The notes beneath the pieces were generated by a model that had not been told where the DNA came from, did no database searches, and saw only the letters and a list, made by a program, of their open reading frames with translations. A stretch of 64,000 bases of DNA from Lampris incognitus (taxonomy: Eukaryota > Chordata > Actinopteri > Lampriformes > Lampridae): positions 57,655,569 through 57,719,568 of the forward strand of contig NC_079219.1 of assembly GCF_029633865.1 (NCBI RefSeq), in the 5' to 3' direction. Within the stretch, counting starts at the first letter, position 1. Each line of letters opens with the position of its first letter. Below are positions 23,901-34,469 of the stretch, in pieces. The translations under genes were made by a program, and so were the position numbers.

Positions 23901-26900
23901 CTCGTGAAAGGATTTAAAGTGTACTCGCTCCCATTCCAGGGCCTCCAAAGAGTCCCGTATTGTCATTTTTCGTCACTACCGGCACTAACAAACATAGATG
24001 AACTTATATGAATATATGAACAAAGGTACTGCTGTCTACACAAACACAGTTGTGCAGTGCCAAGTGTGGGGCCTTATTACCACGGCATCGTAGTATTTTG
24101 TAGGGCTGTCCCGGACACCTTTTGGGCTACGAATATTCGGCAGCAAGTATTCAAAGGTATTCGGAGCTTTGCTATGTGACGGGGTGGGGGTGGGGGGTGA
24201 TATGCAACACTCAAATAAATTGTAGTCTTAAGACTATAAAAACTAAACTGCTGATGTTTGCTGTTATTATTAATGAATTCTGTCTTTAGCACACGCTATC
24301 ATCAGGCTGTTATTGCAATGAATTATGATGCTGTCGAGAGGCGAAATCGGACTTCAAGGTTCATCCATCCATCCATTATCCAAGCCGCTTATCCCAGTTG
24401 GGGTGGCGGGGATGCTGGAGCCTATCCCAGCAGTCATTGGGCGGCAGGCGGGGAGACACCCTGGACAGGCCGCCAGGCCATCACAGGGCCCACACATTCA
24501 CACCTAGCGACAATGTAGTAGGGCCGATTCACCTGACCTACATGTCTTTGGACTGTGGGAGGAAACCGGAGCACCCGGAGGAAACCCACGCAGACACGGG
24601 GAGAACACGCAAACTCCACACAGAGGACGACCCGGGACGACCCCCAAGGCTGGACTACCCCGGGGCTCGAACCCAGGACCTTCTTGCTGCGAGGCGACCG
24701 CGCTAACCACTGCGCCACCGTGCTGTGTTTCCTTTTTAGTGAAATAAACTGGCTACAAAAACACGTTCAAAGCGAAATCGGTTGCTCATGAAAGTGTTTT
24801 TTTTGTCAGTGTAGACCTTCACGTGAAATCTTAAATAGTTAACGGCTTTACTGCTGTTGCCTTGAGATCAAAAAAAAAAAAAAAAGTGTGGCGTGTAAAA
24901 CCGAGAAGCTACTTCCAGTTTTCAGGCGATTTGGCAAACTTCCAAGATTTGGGATATCGGATATTTTCGGCATATCGGGCGCTTGTGTTTTTTGGGGGTC
25001 ATTTTCACAAATTTTGAAGTTATGCCAGACGCCTGACTTTTTGGACCTCTTGCCAAACTAGCTGTGAGTCACATCCTATGACGTCGCGTTGGGAGTAGAA
25101 GAGCCAGCGTGCTGTGTTCACGTGGACAGTTTTTCCCGTTTTATCCGTGCTGTGTTGCCAACTGCCGTTTAGCATCTCCCAAAAATAAAACATAAAAAAC
25201 AGAATATCGATTTTGCCGTTGATTACTATGGTAATGATCAAAGGCTTCGAAGCCTTCATGTCGGCCCTAGTATTTTGTCCTGTGCCACCGAGGATTATCA
25301 TGCATTTAAACCACAGTCAGTTTTCCTCTACAACTAGGAAGACATCTTTCCTTAGTTTTCCAGGTGCCAAACGTTAGAGGTAGTCAACAACATCAGTGTT
25401 GTTGGGTCCATCTCTGCAACAGTTTTTATTAATGCTCACAAAAATTCATTAGTGGCCATTAGACAGCAGCACTATGCTGTCAGACATTCATCCATCCATC
25501 CACTCATCCTATCCATCCATCCATCTGCTCATATTTCCATCCATCCATCATCCCTCCCTCCTTTCACTCACCCCTTCCTCCCTCCATCCATCCATCTCGC
25601 AGTCAATCCATCCTCACCTGTGCCTCTCTTCTCTCTCCAGGGTAGCTCCTCCCTCCTCCATGACCTGTCGCCACTCCCGGGACTCCAACTGATCACGCCA
25701 CTCTTCAGTCCCTTCCCTCCTGTTGCCATGGCAGCAGAGGTGAATAGGTTGATGTGTGTAGGGGACGTGGATGTACCATATGATGTATGAGTGTCTTGGA
25801 TCTCAGCATCTTCCTCCTCTCTGTCTGACCCAACCCTCCTTCCGATCTGATGACCCCCAGCGAAGGTTCTCCAGCTGGGGTTGGACAGTCCGAATCCTGG
25901 CCCCCCCATGACCCCTGTCTTCATCATGGACTGGCCAATACCACCCCAGCCCCCTCCGAATGAGGACAGGTGAGAGGAGCCCAAACCCAGTGAGCTGAGA
26001 GATGTGTGTTTGAACCTCTCAGATGAAGATGTTGACGACGAGGAGGCGCAGGCGGCTGCAGCAGAAGAGAAGTAATCTTTTCCGTTCCTGCGTAACCACG
26101 GAGATTCAATTGACCCAAGAATCCCTGTACTCCTAGTCCCTTTCCTACTGCTTTCTCCTGCCCCTGTTGTGAACCCCGACCTGGGTTTTGATCCAACCAA
26201 TCTCCTTCTCTCCACGTCTTCTTCCTCCTCATCCTCCAGCACCCCTTCTTCCTCCATGTCTTGCTCGCAGTGTCGGTGACGGTGTTTACGCTTGTGTTTA
26301 TGTTCGTTTCTCCCACAGCCACAGGAGAGGCTAGAGGTGAACCCTGGGGCGAGCCGCAAGCTACCTCCTCCTCCACCGCCTCCCCCTAAATCTCCCTGAC
26401 CCTCTATCACTAAACCTCCCTCCCGCAGCAACCTACTCCTTCGCCTTTGGAACCTGGCTGGGTTGAGGAGGAACGGAGGGTGTTGGGGCTGATGCGGGGC
26501 ATATTGGTGGGGAGGTGGAAGGGGGTAGGAGCTATGGAGGTGGGGGTAGAGTGGTGTGGTCGGGGGATAACCTCTGTAGAAGCCCATGTTGTCAACAGTC
26601 TCCTGGAACTTTGATGGACAGCTGCATTGCCTGCGGTCTGGCTTCCTGCCACAGTGCAGGGACTGGCATGGGTAGAAAGGCTGGGGGCTGAAGGAGGGAT
26701 TGGAGGGATAAGAGGAAGGATGAGGGGAGTAGAAGCCATTAAGATTGATCCTGAAGATATTGGAGCGGAGAGGGTGCGAGGAAGAGGAGTGATGTCGTCT
26801 CCCTCTTGCAGTGCTCCCGGTCTCCTCATAGCCCTGGATCAGGGCAGACCTTGCCCAGCCTCGGCGTCCAATGTGAACCTCACTGAACTGTCCAATCAGA

Positions 26901-29900
26901 TCCTCTAACTCAGACAGAAACTCTGGGTCATGCGCGTGCAGCTGCTGGTGCTTCTTCTTGTGTTTGTTTTTCTGTCTCTTCAGTGCATTGTGTCCGAGGC
27001 AAGGGTAGTAGTCTAAATGGGTGCACTTGTTATGTCCTTGGCAGGGGCACGAGCACACGCAGGTGCAGGAGGAGACACAGTCATACTCCCTCTGTCTGTG
27101 TCTATGTCTCTCTCTGTGTCGCTCCACGGTACCTGGACTGGTAATGGTGTGTGTGTGTCTATGCGTGGGGGAGATGGGTATGGGGACAGGGGAAGGCCTG
27201 TCGACAAGAGGGCAGGGTTGTCTCTGCCCCCCTAAGACCACCGCTGACCCCTGAACCATTCTGAGTGCGCTTCGACTTCCCCTCAACTCTCCTCGCTCAG
27301 AGACGCTGTTGTTATCAGTGCCAATTCCGCTATCACTCGGCAAGGTCTCTTCGCTGTGTGACTCACTCCTCGGGGAAGGCGTGGCCTCTTTCAGGTGTGC
27401 GGGGGAGCCAGGTGTGTGATGGAGGTGGGAGCTGGGCGAGGACAGCTTGCAGGAGGACTGGTGAAAAGGGAAGTGGTGCCTCCCCTGACACGGGCAACTT
27501 TTCTTCACAAAGGGGGAGAGGGACGAGGAGGAGGGGGGGTGGGGGGAAGTGCAGGAGGAAGAGGGGGAAGGCAGGGAGAAGGGGTGAGAAAAAAGGAGGG
27601 ATGACGATGCCGTTTCTGTGAAGCTGCCCTCACTGTAGGGGCTTTGGGCCCCACTGGAGTGGGTAATAGAAGGGGAGGGGAAAGGGTGGGATGGTGGAGG
27701 CTGGGGCTGGTTGGAGAAAAGGGAGGTCTCAGACGGATTGGTGAAGAGAGACACCCGAGCTGAATTCTGGGAGTTGGGGTTCAGGACAGCCGTTTGAACT
27801 TTAGGCTTGCGCCCTCGCCTTTTGCCCATGTAGATGGTCCCTCTCTTGCTCACGTTGATCTGAGGGCCCAGCTTCCCCCCAAATGAGGTGGAAAGAGAGG
27901 AAAGCGTGTGTGTCGCTGTGGTCTCTATCGACTTAAACCCTCCAGGAGAAGACACCACATCTGCCTCTTTGTTCCTACCCCGTCTATCTCCGTGGTCAGA
28001 CAGCATTCCTGTGTGAAGTCTCTTCCTCTTTCTCTTCTTCATCTCACTGATAAGCCTCCTGATCTTCAGCTGCCTGTTCACCTTTTCGGGGTGGAAGTCT
28101 CTTTTCCTCTCCTTAACAACAACAGTGTGACACAACAAATCGCCATCTCCGCTCAGGTCCTCGGATAGGGGCCGCTTGGGAGGACGGCCACGTTTCCTGG
28201 GTGTGGAGATAAGCTTGGTGGGCCCAGGAAGGACTGCGCTAGCTTCCTGTACAGAGGGTTTCAAGGCTCCTTCGCATCCCACAGGAGGCTCCTCGGGGGT
28301 TAGAATAGCTTTGGGGGAGCATCTAGGTGGATACTCCTCTAAGCTAGGGGTGTGGAACTTGGGGCGACCCCTCTTTCTGCCGGCTCCTATGAATGACCTA
28401 GGGGGAGTGGAGCTGGAGTCAGAGTTGGGGGGACTCTGGTTCGGGGATGGAGGTTCGGTTACAGAGGTGAAAGGGAAGAAGTTGGGGGGTGGGGCGGTAG
28501 AATGGGTCAGGTGTGACTCGTCTGTCTGCTGGGTGTGGGCTTTGATAGGGGAGCAGGCCTTCGAGTTTTGGGATAAACTTAGTAACGGACTCTGGTGGGA
28601 GTCCGTTAGCGTCTCCTGGTTTTCTTGTCTTTGAGCTCGGTGTACCAGTTTGGTCCAACTTGGCCGTCTGGCTTTACGTTTCTTAAGCGGTCGGCTGTCC
28701 TGCTCTGGGGGCGAGGAGGTGGGCGAGGTGGGGGAGCGAGTAGAGGGGAGCGGGAGAGAGGGAGGAGAAGACGGCTGGCTCGGAGGCACTGTCAGATGTC
28801 TTTGAGGGACATCTTGTTCCTTTGATTTACTTGCATCACCTGTTGCTGCTGGCTCAGCCTGTTCAACTAGCGTGCGGGTCTCATCCGCTTTGTCTCTCTG
28901 ATCCGGACTGCCTGGGTTTGCTATTTTAAAGATCTTTTCTGGCTTACCACTATAATCTATTTCCGATAGTTTATCTCTGTTGTCTTTCCCCACGTGGCCG
29001 TCTGGGCTTATCTTTTGCTTCTTTCGCTCAGCCTTTCCTCTCCCAGTCTTCTCGGTGTCATCCCTCCGAGTAGCAGTAACTCTACCTCTGTCATCCTTTC
29101 CTTTCCCGCGCCTCGACTTACCCTCCTTCTCTTTCTTCTTCTTTTTGCCTTCCTCCTTCCTGCCCTCACCCTTCACCCGATCAACCTCTCCTTTGTCTCG
29201 CTTGGATTTCTTTTCTTTCCGTTTCTCTTTCTTTGTTTTCCTCTCTTTCTCTCTCTTGTTGTTTTTCTCTCTCGGAAGCGAGGGCTGCAGAGGACAATCC
29301 TGTCTTTGGGAATGGCCAGCGGGGACTGTCACAAGGGTAGGGAATTGTGGGTTAGCGGTTGCAGAAGGAGAGAACGGCGAATCTGTCCCACATTTCGGGT
29401 ACAGGTGGTGTTCTTTATGGGAGTTGCTGGAGATGGGGTGTCTCACAGGAGGGTCCGCGTCGCCGAGAGTGGCCGAAGTGGAACCCACATGCTTTCCAAC
29501 TTTGACCATTGTGGTCTTGGCGGTGTCAGCAGAGCCTTCGCCATTTGACAGTCCCTTCTGTCGCCCAGGCTGCACCAAACCATTATGCTTGTTAAGGGCG
29601 TCTCTCTCAAGCCTGGGTTCCCCTGCTGAGGGTGTTGGCAGAGATGGGGTAGAAGGAGCAGTGGCCCCTGTCTGGTCTGTTTTGATGGAGCAGGGCTTGT
29701 GTCCAGTAAGGACCGGCTGGCCGTTGACGCTAGGAGGCTTCTCCCTCTTCACTTTCTCGGATGAGCCGCTCGAGTTTACCTCTGTCTTACTGGCCAATTT
29801 GGCATGAACCTGGGGATGCAAACAGGTAATCTCTGTCAAAAACAATAGAGGCTCTAATACCCATTATGTTGTTGTTGACAAAAGTGGAGGACAAGGGCAC

Positions 29901-31468
29901 TCAGCGAGAACACAAGGACTTTAAGGCTTTTGTTTTTTTTTGTCTGACCATTGCAAAAAGAGATTAAGGACAAAATGGCTCAACCGGGGGAGAGAAAAGA
30001 GGGTGCACTGACAAGCAAGGAGACAGCGAGGTGGTGGTGGTGGTGGAAACGGGAGTGGGGTTGACACAGAAAAAAGGATAAATACAAAGGCAGGGAAACG
30101 AACGAGCGAGATAGGGTGGGGGGGGGTGGGGTGAAAGATAAATGAGAGCAGGTAGAGAAAAGAGGGGACAGAGATGTAAAAATAGAAGAGAGGGGCAGAG
30201 ATAGAGGGTGAAGGGGAGTGAAAGAGAAAGAGATGCAGCTGTGCTATTGGTAGCTATAAATTGCCACTAATAGAGACGGGAAGGCTTGACATTTCGTCTT
30301 GTCCTGTAATTTTGGAATGCCGCAGTTTGAGTGGCGTTTTTGCAGCTAAAGCAATAAGCTTCCCCTTGGGTGATTGTCATAAAGACTGATGAACCAATGT
30401 CTGTATCGGCTCCTAGTAGTTGCTGTGCTGCTGTCCTATTTATAGGTCTGTTTACCCAATCTCGCTGCTTAGGTTTCAGGATTGAGACAATAGCTCATTT
30501 GAACTTATTATCAATGTGCAAAAAAAAATAAAAAATGAAGGGGCAGTTTTGCACCAAAGAAATCTACCTGGATGTTGACTATAAACAGCACTACAACAGC
30601 ACATACGTGTGCCATCAACAATGAACTGCTATCTGGTTACGACTGTCTTCAGTCACTAGGCCAATTTCCCTTCCTTCCACTACTTATTTTTCCATCTTGA
30701 TTTAGTTCAGCTGATAGTTGGTTTAATAATAACGGTTGACATAAAGGAATATGTGTGCGTGTATGTGCGACAGAGAGCCGAACGCCCTTGTCCTTAACTT
30801 ACCTGTTTGGCTGGCTTGGTCCCAGGGCTGGCTGGAGCGGGGACCGATGCTGGGTTGGAGGCTGTAGGAGCTGCTGATGATAACGGCGGTAGCTGCAATG
30901 TCGACGATGATGGGGGTGGGGGCGGGGTTGGTGGCGGTGCAGCTGATGCAGTTTGTTTGGACTGGGTTTGGACCGCGTCCAAGCCTGAGCTTGGCTCTCT
31001 GGTCGTGTCCTCTGGTGAGGGGCTGGCTTTGCCCTGCTGGCCAACTCCTCCCTCTCCATCCCCCCTCAACACTCCACCCCTGCCCTGCCTCTGGTAAGTC
31101 CTGATGTTGGGCTTGCAGACATAGCTCTCCAGAATCTTGGGTGGCTTCTTGGTGCGTTTGGCCTGGAGTCCGATCCGGAGTCGGACATTCCCCTCGGGAC
31201 AGCCGGTCTCTCTGCCCGGGAACGGAAGCTGACGCTGCCCCGTGCCTCCACAGCGTCCCTCGATGAACAGCTCCAGCACTGCCCCCTTGTCTCCTTCTTT
31301 CTTTTTGCTCGCACCTCTCCTCTCCTCCTCCCTCTTTCCTGAGTCTGCGTTCTCCGGCTCACCTCTCCTCCTCCTCTCCGCCACTCTGTCCTGTTCAGAG
31401 TCCTCAGGTGGCGAGGCGAGGGGGGTTTGTGGGGCCGGAGGGGTACCCCCCTTCGCTCTCTGGTCCAT
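12221..31468 (-). CDS. ash1l: ash1l-type gene lacking SET, bromodomain, PHD and BAH exons
   Basis: Twelve exons, all GT-AG and phase-consistent: 31468-30803, 29809-25618, 17432-17078, 16878-16702, 16586-16486, 16368-16295, 16053-16008, 13631-13591, 13498-13428, 13300-13119, 12600-12509, 12352-12221. They total 2043 codons with the stop; human ASH1L has about 2970. Matches in order: [15 protein letters not shown] near residue 110; the AT-hook exon; [63 protein letters not shown] with the FxLP motif that binds MRG15; then [19 protein letters not shown], which in human directly precedes the bromodomain. AWS, SET, post-SET, bromodomain, PHD and BAH are not found. ASH1L is an H3K36 methyltransferase, so this product would be catalytically dead. 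The last two exons match human weakly (RLNNFLLTL against RLNQILLNLL) and are less certain. Start: Met at 31468 in the first exon containing homologous sequence. Confidence 0.82.
14530..14818 (+). repeat. SINE family A, copy 4 (headless fragment in Tc1)
   Basis: Begins within the body at GAAGCCGGATGTGGGT and ends in the GGGGAGAA-type A-rich tail. The tRNA-like head is absent. It lies inside the Tc1 element and is therefore younger than it. Confidence 0.75.
15027..15440. repeat. 17-bp tandem array grown from Tc1 transposase sequence
   Basis: About 24 copies of GACCCAGTCGTCTTCTG, with GACCC/GGCCC as the main variant. The last unit runs straight into GTCGTCTGGTCACAGCAACTTGGCCC, which resembles the N-terminal helix-turn-helix region of fish Tc1 transposases. 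The seed unit is therefore transposon coding sequence. Three units make 51 bp, so a minus-strand frame of 157 codons stays open; it is not a gene. Confidence 0.85.
15504..15706. mobile_element. Small inverted-repeat element (hAT-like MITE) nested in Tc1
   Basis: About 203 bp with 24-bp terminal inverted repeats (CAAGGCTCAGCCTTTTCGG at the left, matched at the right with one mismatch). It is flanked by CCCACCCT (496-503 of the 15-kb block) and CCCATCCT (15707-15714), an 8-bp duplication with one difference, consistent with hAT. Confidence 0.65.
17884..17926 (+). repeat. (GA)n microsatellite
   Basis: About 21 GA units in an ash1l intron. Similar dinucleotide tracts occur at 12,698-12,726 (TG), 13,053-13,075 (CA), 17,690-17,717 (CA), 18,423-18,450 (GA), 31,859-31,888 (GA), 34,436-34,467 (CA), 52,940-52,980 (TC), 53,262-53,288 (GT) and 56,964-56,990 (GA). 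Confidence 0.9.
18863..22175 (+). repeat. 57-bp minisatellite, about 58 copies
   Basis: A 3.3-kb array in an ash1l intron, antisense to that gene. The unit is 57 bp (19 codons) and on plus reads as [19 protein letters not shown]. One frame is open over 18773-19855, breaks at one shortened unit near 19840 and is open again for 834 codons to 22745, running into a SINE. Common variants are GTA/GTG, GCG/GCA, CAT/CAC and AGT/AGC (silent), plus A-to-P, S-to-P, G-to-S, P-to-L and S-to-R. Each unit has a CCACC-TC-GGTGG mini-hairpin. There is no signal peptide or known domain. I treat it as a satellite, not a gene. Confidence 0.92.
22287..22747 (+). repeat. tRNA-derived SINE, family A, copy 5 (full length)
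   Basis: The head begins GGGCGTCCGGGTGGCGCGG, with the A box around TGGCGCGGCGGTC and a B box near AGTTCAAATCCC. The complete body and a GGGGAGAAAAGGGGGG tail lead to an A-rich end. It lies just right of the 57-bp array. Confidence 0.85.
23187..23472 (-). repeat. SINE family A, copy 6 (5'-truncated)
   Basis: Reverse orientation. Tail and body are present (CTCCCCAACTGTACCCGGCC on plus at the left, CCGCAGACACGGCCAAGTGTGT at the right), but the tRNA-like head is missing, as expected from incomplete reverse transcription. Confidence 0.8.
23598..23920 (-). repeat. Degenerate RTE-related fragment
   Basis: The words TTCTTTCGGCTTG, GATTTGGCAAAACGTTACG and GGATGCCCTCCCCGACACAACC resemble the two termini of the RTE-type LINE at 45502-48085, here brought close together. 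It is probably a short non-autonomous or internally deleted relative. No host exon was seen. Confidence 0.45.
24101..25269. mobile_element. hAT-type transposon with nested SINE B
   Basis: The ends are inverted: TAGGGCTGTCCCGGACACC at the left and a right end reading CGACATGAAGGC...GGCCCTA. Flanks are a perfect 8-bp target duplication, GTATTTTG, at 24093-24100 and 25270-25277. SINE B copy 1 (24361-24724) sits inside and is younger. No transposase frame remains, so this is a non-autonomous copy in an ash1l intron. Confidence 0.8.
24361..24724 (-). repeat. tRNA-derived SINE, family B, copy 1
   Basis: The minus-strand head carries an A box in GGTGGCGCAGTGGTTAGCG and a B box in GGGTTCGAGCCCC. The body has GTCCAAAGACATGTAGGTCA and the 3' end is ATGGATGGATG repeats. 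There are five family-B copies in this window. Inserted in the hAT element. Confidence 0.85.
25618..29809 (-). CDS. ash1l: Giant second coding exon of ash1l
   Basis: A 4192-bp exon without a stop, from acceptor CCCCAG at 29810 to donor GTGAGG below 25618. It encodes a mostly disordered, Lys/Ser/Pro-rich region with AT-hook motifs ([29 protein letters not shown]). Blocks conserved with human ASH1L include [100 protein letters not shown] and INLFTSA. The human block that follows INLFTSA (about 230 residues, including the QRQARKM segment) has no counterpart. The exon instead joins in phase to the [10 protein letters not shown] exon at 17432. Confidence 0.9.
30804..31468 (-). CDS. ash1l: First coding exon of ash1l
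   Basis: Starts at Met 31468 ([14 protein letters not shown]) and ends at donor GTAAGT below 30803. It carries the ASH1L signature [20 protein letters not shown] followed by [10 protein letters not shown]; the human sequence here is [21 protein letters not shown] Pro/Ala-rich low-complexity tail follows. The frame is also open upstream to 31636, but that part contains a poly-T-derived Phe run and a splice acceptor (CACCTCAG), so Met 31468 is preferred. Confidence 0.85.
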
Positions 31469-31854
31469 CAGAGAAGTCAGGGGGGAAGGCCAGGTTCTAC
31501 TGAGGTTCCCAGTATAACCACTATTAAAGTGCCCCGGTTGGAGGTTTCTGAGGTGCCGAGAGCGGGATTGCAGGTGTAGGTCAGAAAACGTAAAAAAAAA
31601 AAAAAAGAAAAAAAAAAAAGATGCTATGAAGGTCAAAGCAGAGGTGGGAACCCTTTATCCAACAATGGTCTCTCCCTCTTTCTTTCTCTCTCTCTCTCTG
31701 TGCTTCAGTCTTGAGCTAAGAAGAGGTGAGTAAGAGAGCAGAAGGAGAGAGAGCGAGACAGAGAGTGAGAAAGGAGAAACAAACGGGGGGGGGGGGGACA
31801 AAAAGAGTGACAGAGTAGGAGGGGCAAGAGAGGTAGACAGAAACAGTGAAATGA

Positions 31855-31891
<37 letters not shown>

Positions 31892-31999
31892 GAAAGAGAG
31901 AGAGGTCAATGATTAGTCATTTCAGTGAGCTCAGATGTTGAGTAGCAGCACCAGAGGGTTGGCGGGAAAGGGGGGAAAGTCCCCTTCCTCCACGCAGCT

Positions 32000-34434
32000 G
32001 TAGTGAGGTGCTAAATGCTCCGAGTCCTCCGAGATGATCTCACCATACAGAAACCCGGGGGGGGGGGGCAATCAAAGGCCACATAACAGCCCATTCCCAG
32101 AATGTCTGCACTAACTGGAATGAAAGACCTACTCACAATCTCCACACACAAGAGTCCGATGAACTTTCGTTGTTCTTCTTCTTCTTCTTCTCCCCCCCCC
32201 CCCCCCCTCGGACAGCGGGAGCGCTCGACTCGACGGGACAGCGAACGCTCCGCAAACCTCGCCACCGTTACTTTGCTCTGATCCTCGTAAGGCTCCCTCT
32301 CCCCAAATCAATGTGTCAGTCACTTCCTCACTAATTCACACACTTAAATCCCACCCCCTCTCCCTGCTCTTCTTCTCCTCCTCTCGCCACTATCTCTACA
32401 CCTCCTGTTTTTCGGCTCCTCCTGCGAGCACCACCACCACCACCACCACCACCACCACGCTGTCTGCTGTACTTTCCTTTCTCTCCAAAACTCCCCTGTT
32501 CAGGTTTTGTCAGAATGCTTTTGCATACATTCTGTTACTTCCCTCCTCTCTCCCTCTCTCCCTCTCTCGCTCTCTCCCTCTCTCCCTCTCTCGCTCTCTC
32601 CCTCTCTCCCTCTCTCCCTCTCTCCCTCTCTCCCTCTCTCGCTCCGCACTGTACCCATGCTAATCAGAACCATATTTCCTCCTCCTCTCTGCTCTTTTCC
32701 TCCTCTTCCAACTTAAATCCCTCCATTCACGGTCGGACCCTTCCCCTCTCCTCCCCCCCCCCCACCTCCAGTAGTGGTAACACAAATCCGTAGGAAAGGG
32801 TAAAACTTATTTTTGGAAAGGAGTGCGAATTCCTCCTCCTCCCATTGCTTCCTCTAAGTCAAGTAAGCTTTTCATTGACCCCATTGTAAATGGACTTTTA
32901 ATGTGACATTACAGCAAGTTAACACACCCAAAAAGGAAGAGGAAAAAAAAAAAAGACAGACATTCTCCACACCAGCAAAAATTCCCCCCCCCCCCCCCTT
33001 GCACACTCCGCCGACGCCGTGTCAAATCCCCGCTTTTGGCCGCAACGGAGGAGCGACAGCATCCTCCCGCCGTGCTCCCTTTATCGTGCTTTTCTCTCTC
33101 GCCGAGAGATGCTCATCCATTTTCTAATAAAACACACACCCTGCCTCGCATTCTTTCGGGCTCTCTCCCGAGAGCCTCTTATGAAATAGCTCATCTGTCT
33201 CTCGGCGCGTTGAACTGCCCTTTAAACACAACATAGCCCCCCCCCCCCCCCCCGGACGGTGTTTTCGTTTAGGAGGTCCGCAAGGCTATCTTCTCCTGCC
33301 TCCGGTTACCTCCGCATCCAGAGCCCCTTTACGGGAGGAAAACCCAATTCAAATCAACATCTGTTCCAGTAACTGTTGTTACGCAACGGCCCGAACGCCC
33401 CTCAAGGCCAAACCTCAGTCACGATAAAGCAAAACGCGTGCAAAGTAGGGCTCCCCTACAAACCCCCCCCCCCCCCCGCTGCCACCTTCTCCAGCAGCCT
33501 GACCCACACGCACAGGGGAAGAGCCAACTCAGGAGAGGAGTGACGAGCGGCTGGAGTCGTAACTCCCGTAGTGTCGAGCGACGATAGCGAGGGGGGATAT
33601 GTGTGAGTGGCAGGTGTTCACACTTTAAAAAGGGCAAGCCTTATCCAGCACCGGCCCAAAGAAGCCCGGGCTAATAGCCCTTTATGTGCTCCGCAGCCCA
33701 TAGCGCTCAAACATAATTCGGAATTATTCCAACATTCGTCCTGGAGTTATTCCCAGTGGCAGGATGATAGGTGGACCTGACAACACGGTCGGTGTGGTTT
33801 CTCGCTACCGCTGAAGAGAAAAGATTAAATCACAGTAATAGCACCCCCCCCCACACACACACACACACACACACATTTCCCGCCATCTTCACCCCCCCCC
33901 CCCCCGTCCCATGACAATAATCTCATCCGTGACTATATACTATGAACGCTTGCCTCCCAACAGCTCTGGCCCGAGCATCCACACTCCCTGGAAATTGAGA
34001 CTAGGTGACGGTATTTTGCAGGGCTGACATTTGCATTTGACCATGGAGCCTTTCAGCAGACGAAGTGTGCTCCACGTAAAACTGCAAGTTTCTCACACTA
34101 GCCCTCCCACACACTCCCCCCTCTCTCTCACACGCATACACACGCATACATGCATGCATGCAAGCATGCATGCATACATGCATGCAAACACACACACACG
34201 CCTGCTATCATCTAGTTAGTGTATCAGTAGGGTCTTTGTCGTACATTGTGTACCCAGGTCGCAACTGCGTAGGCTGGCTGATGAAGCTACTGTAGATACA
34301 GTACGGGCAATAGGGGTGTTACCGCACCGGAGTAACCTATCACCGCTTCGCCGAGGACGTCAACGGGGAGCCCGGCTCGGCGATAACGACTTTGCGCACC
34401 CCACAAAATCACGACGTGCCCCTGGGGAAACCAT

Positions 34435-34469
<35 letters not shown>

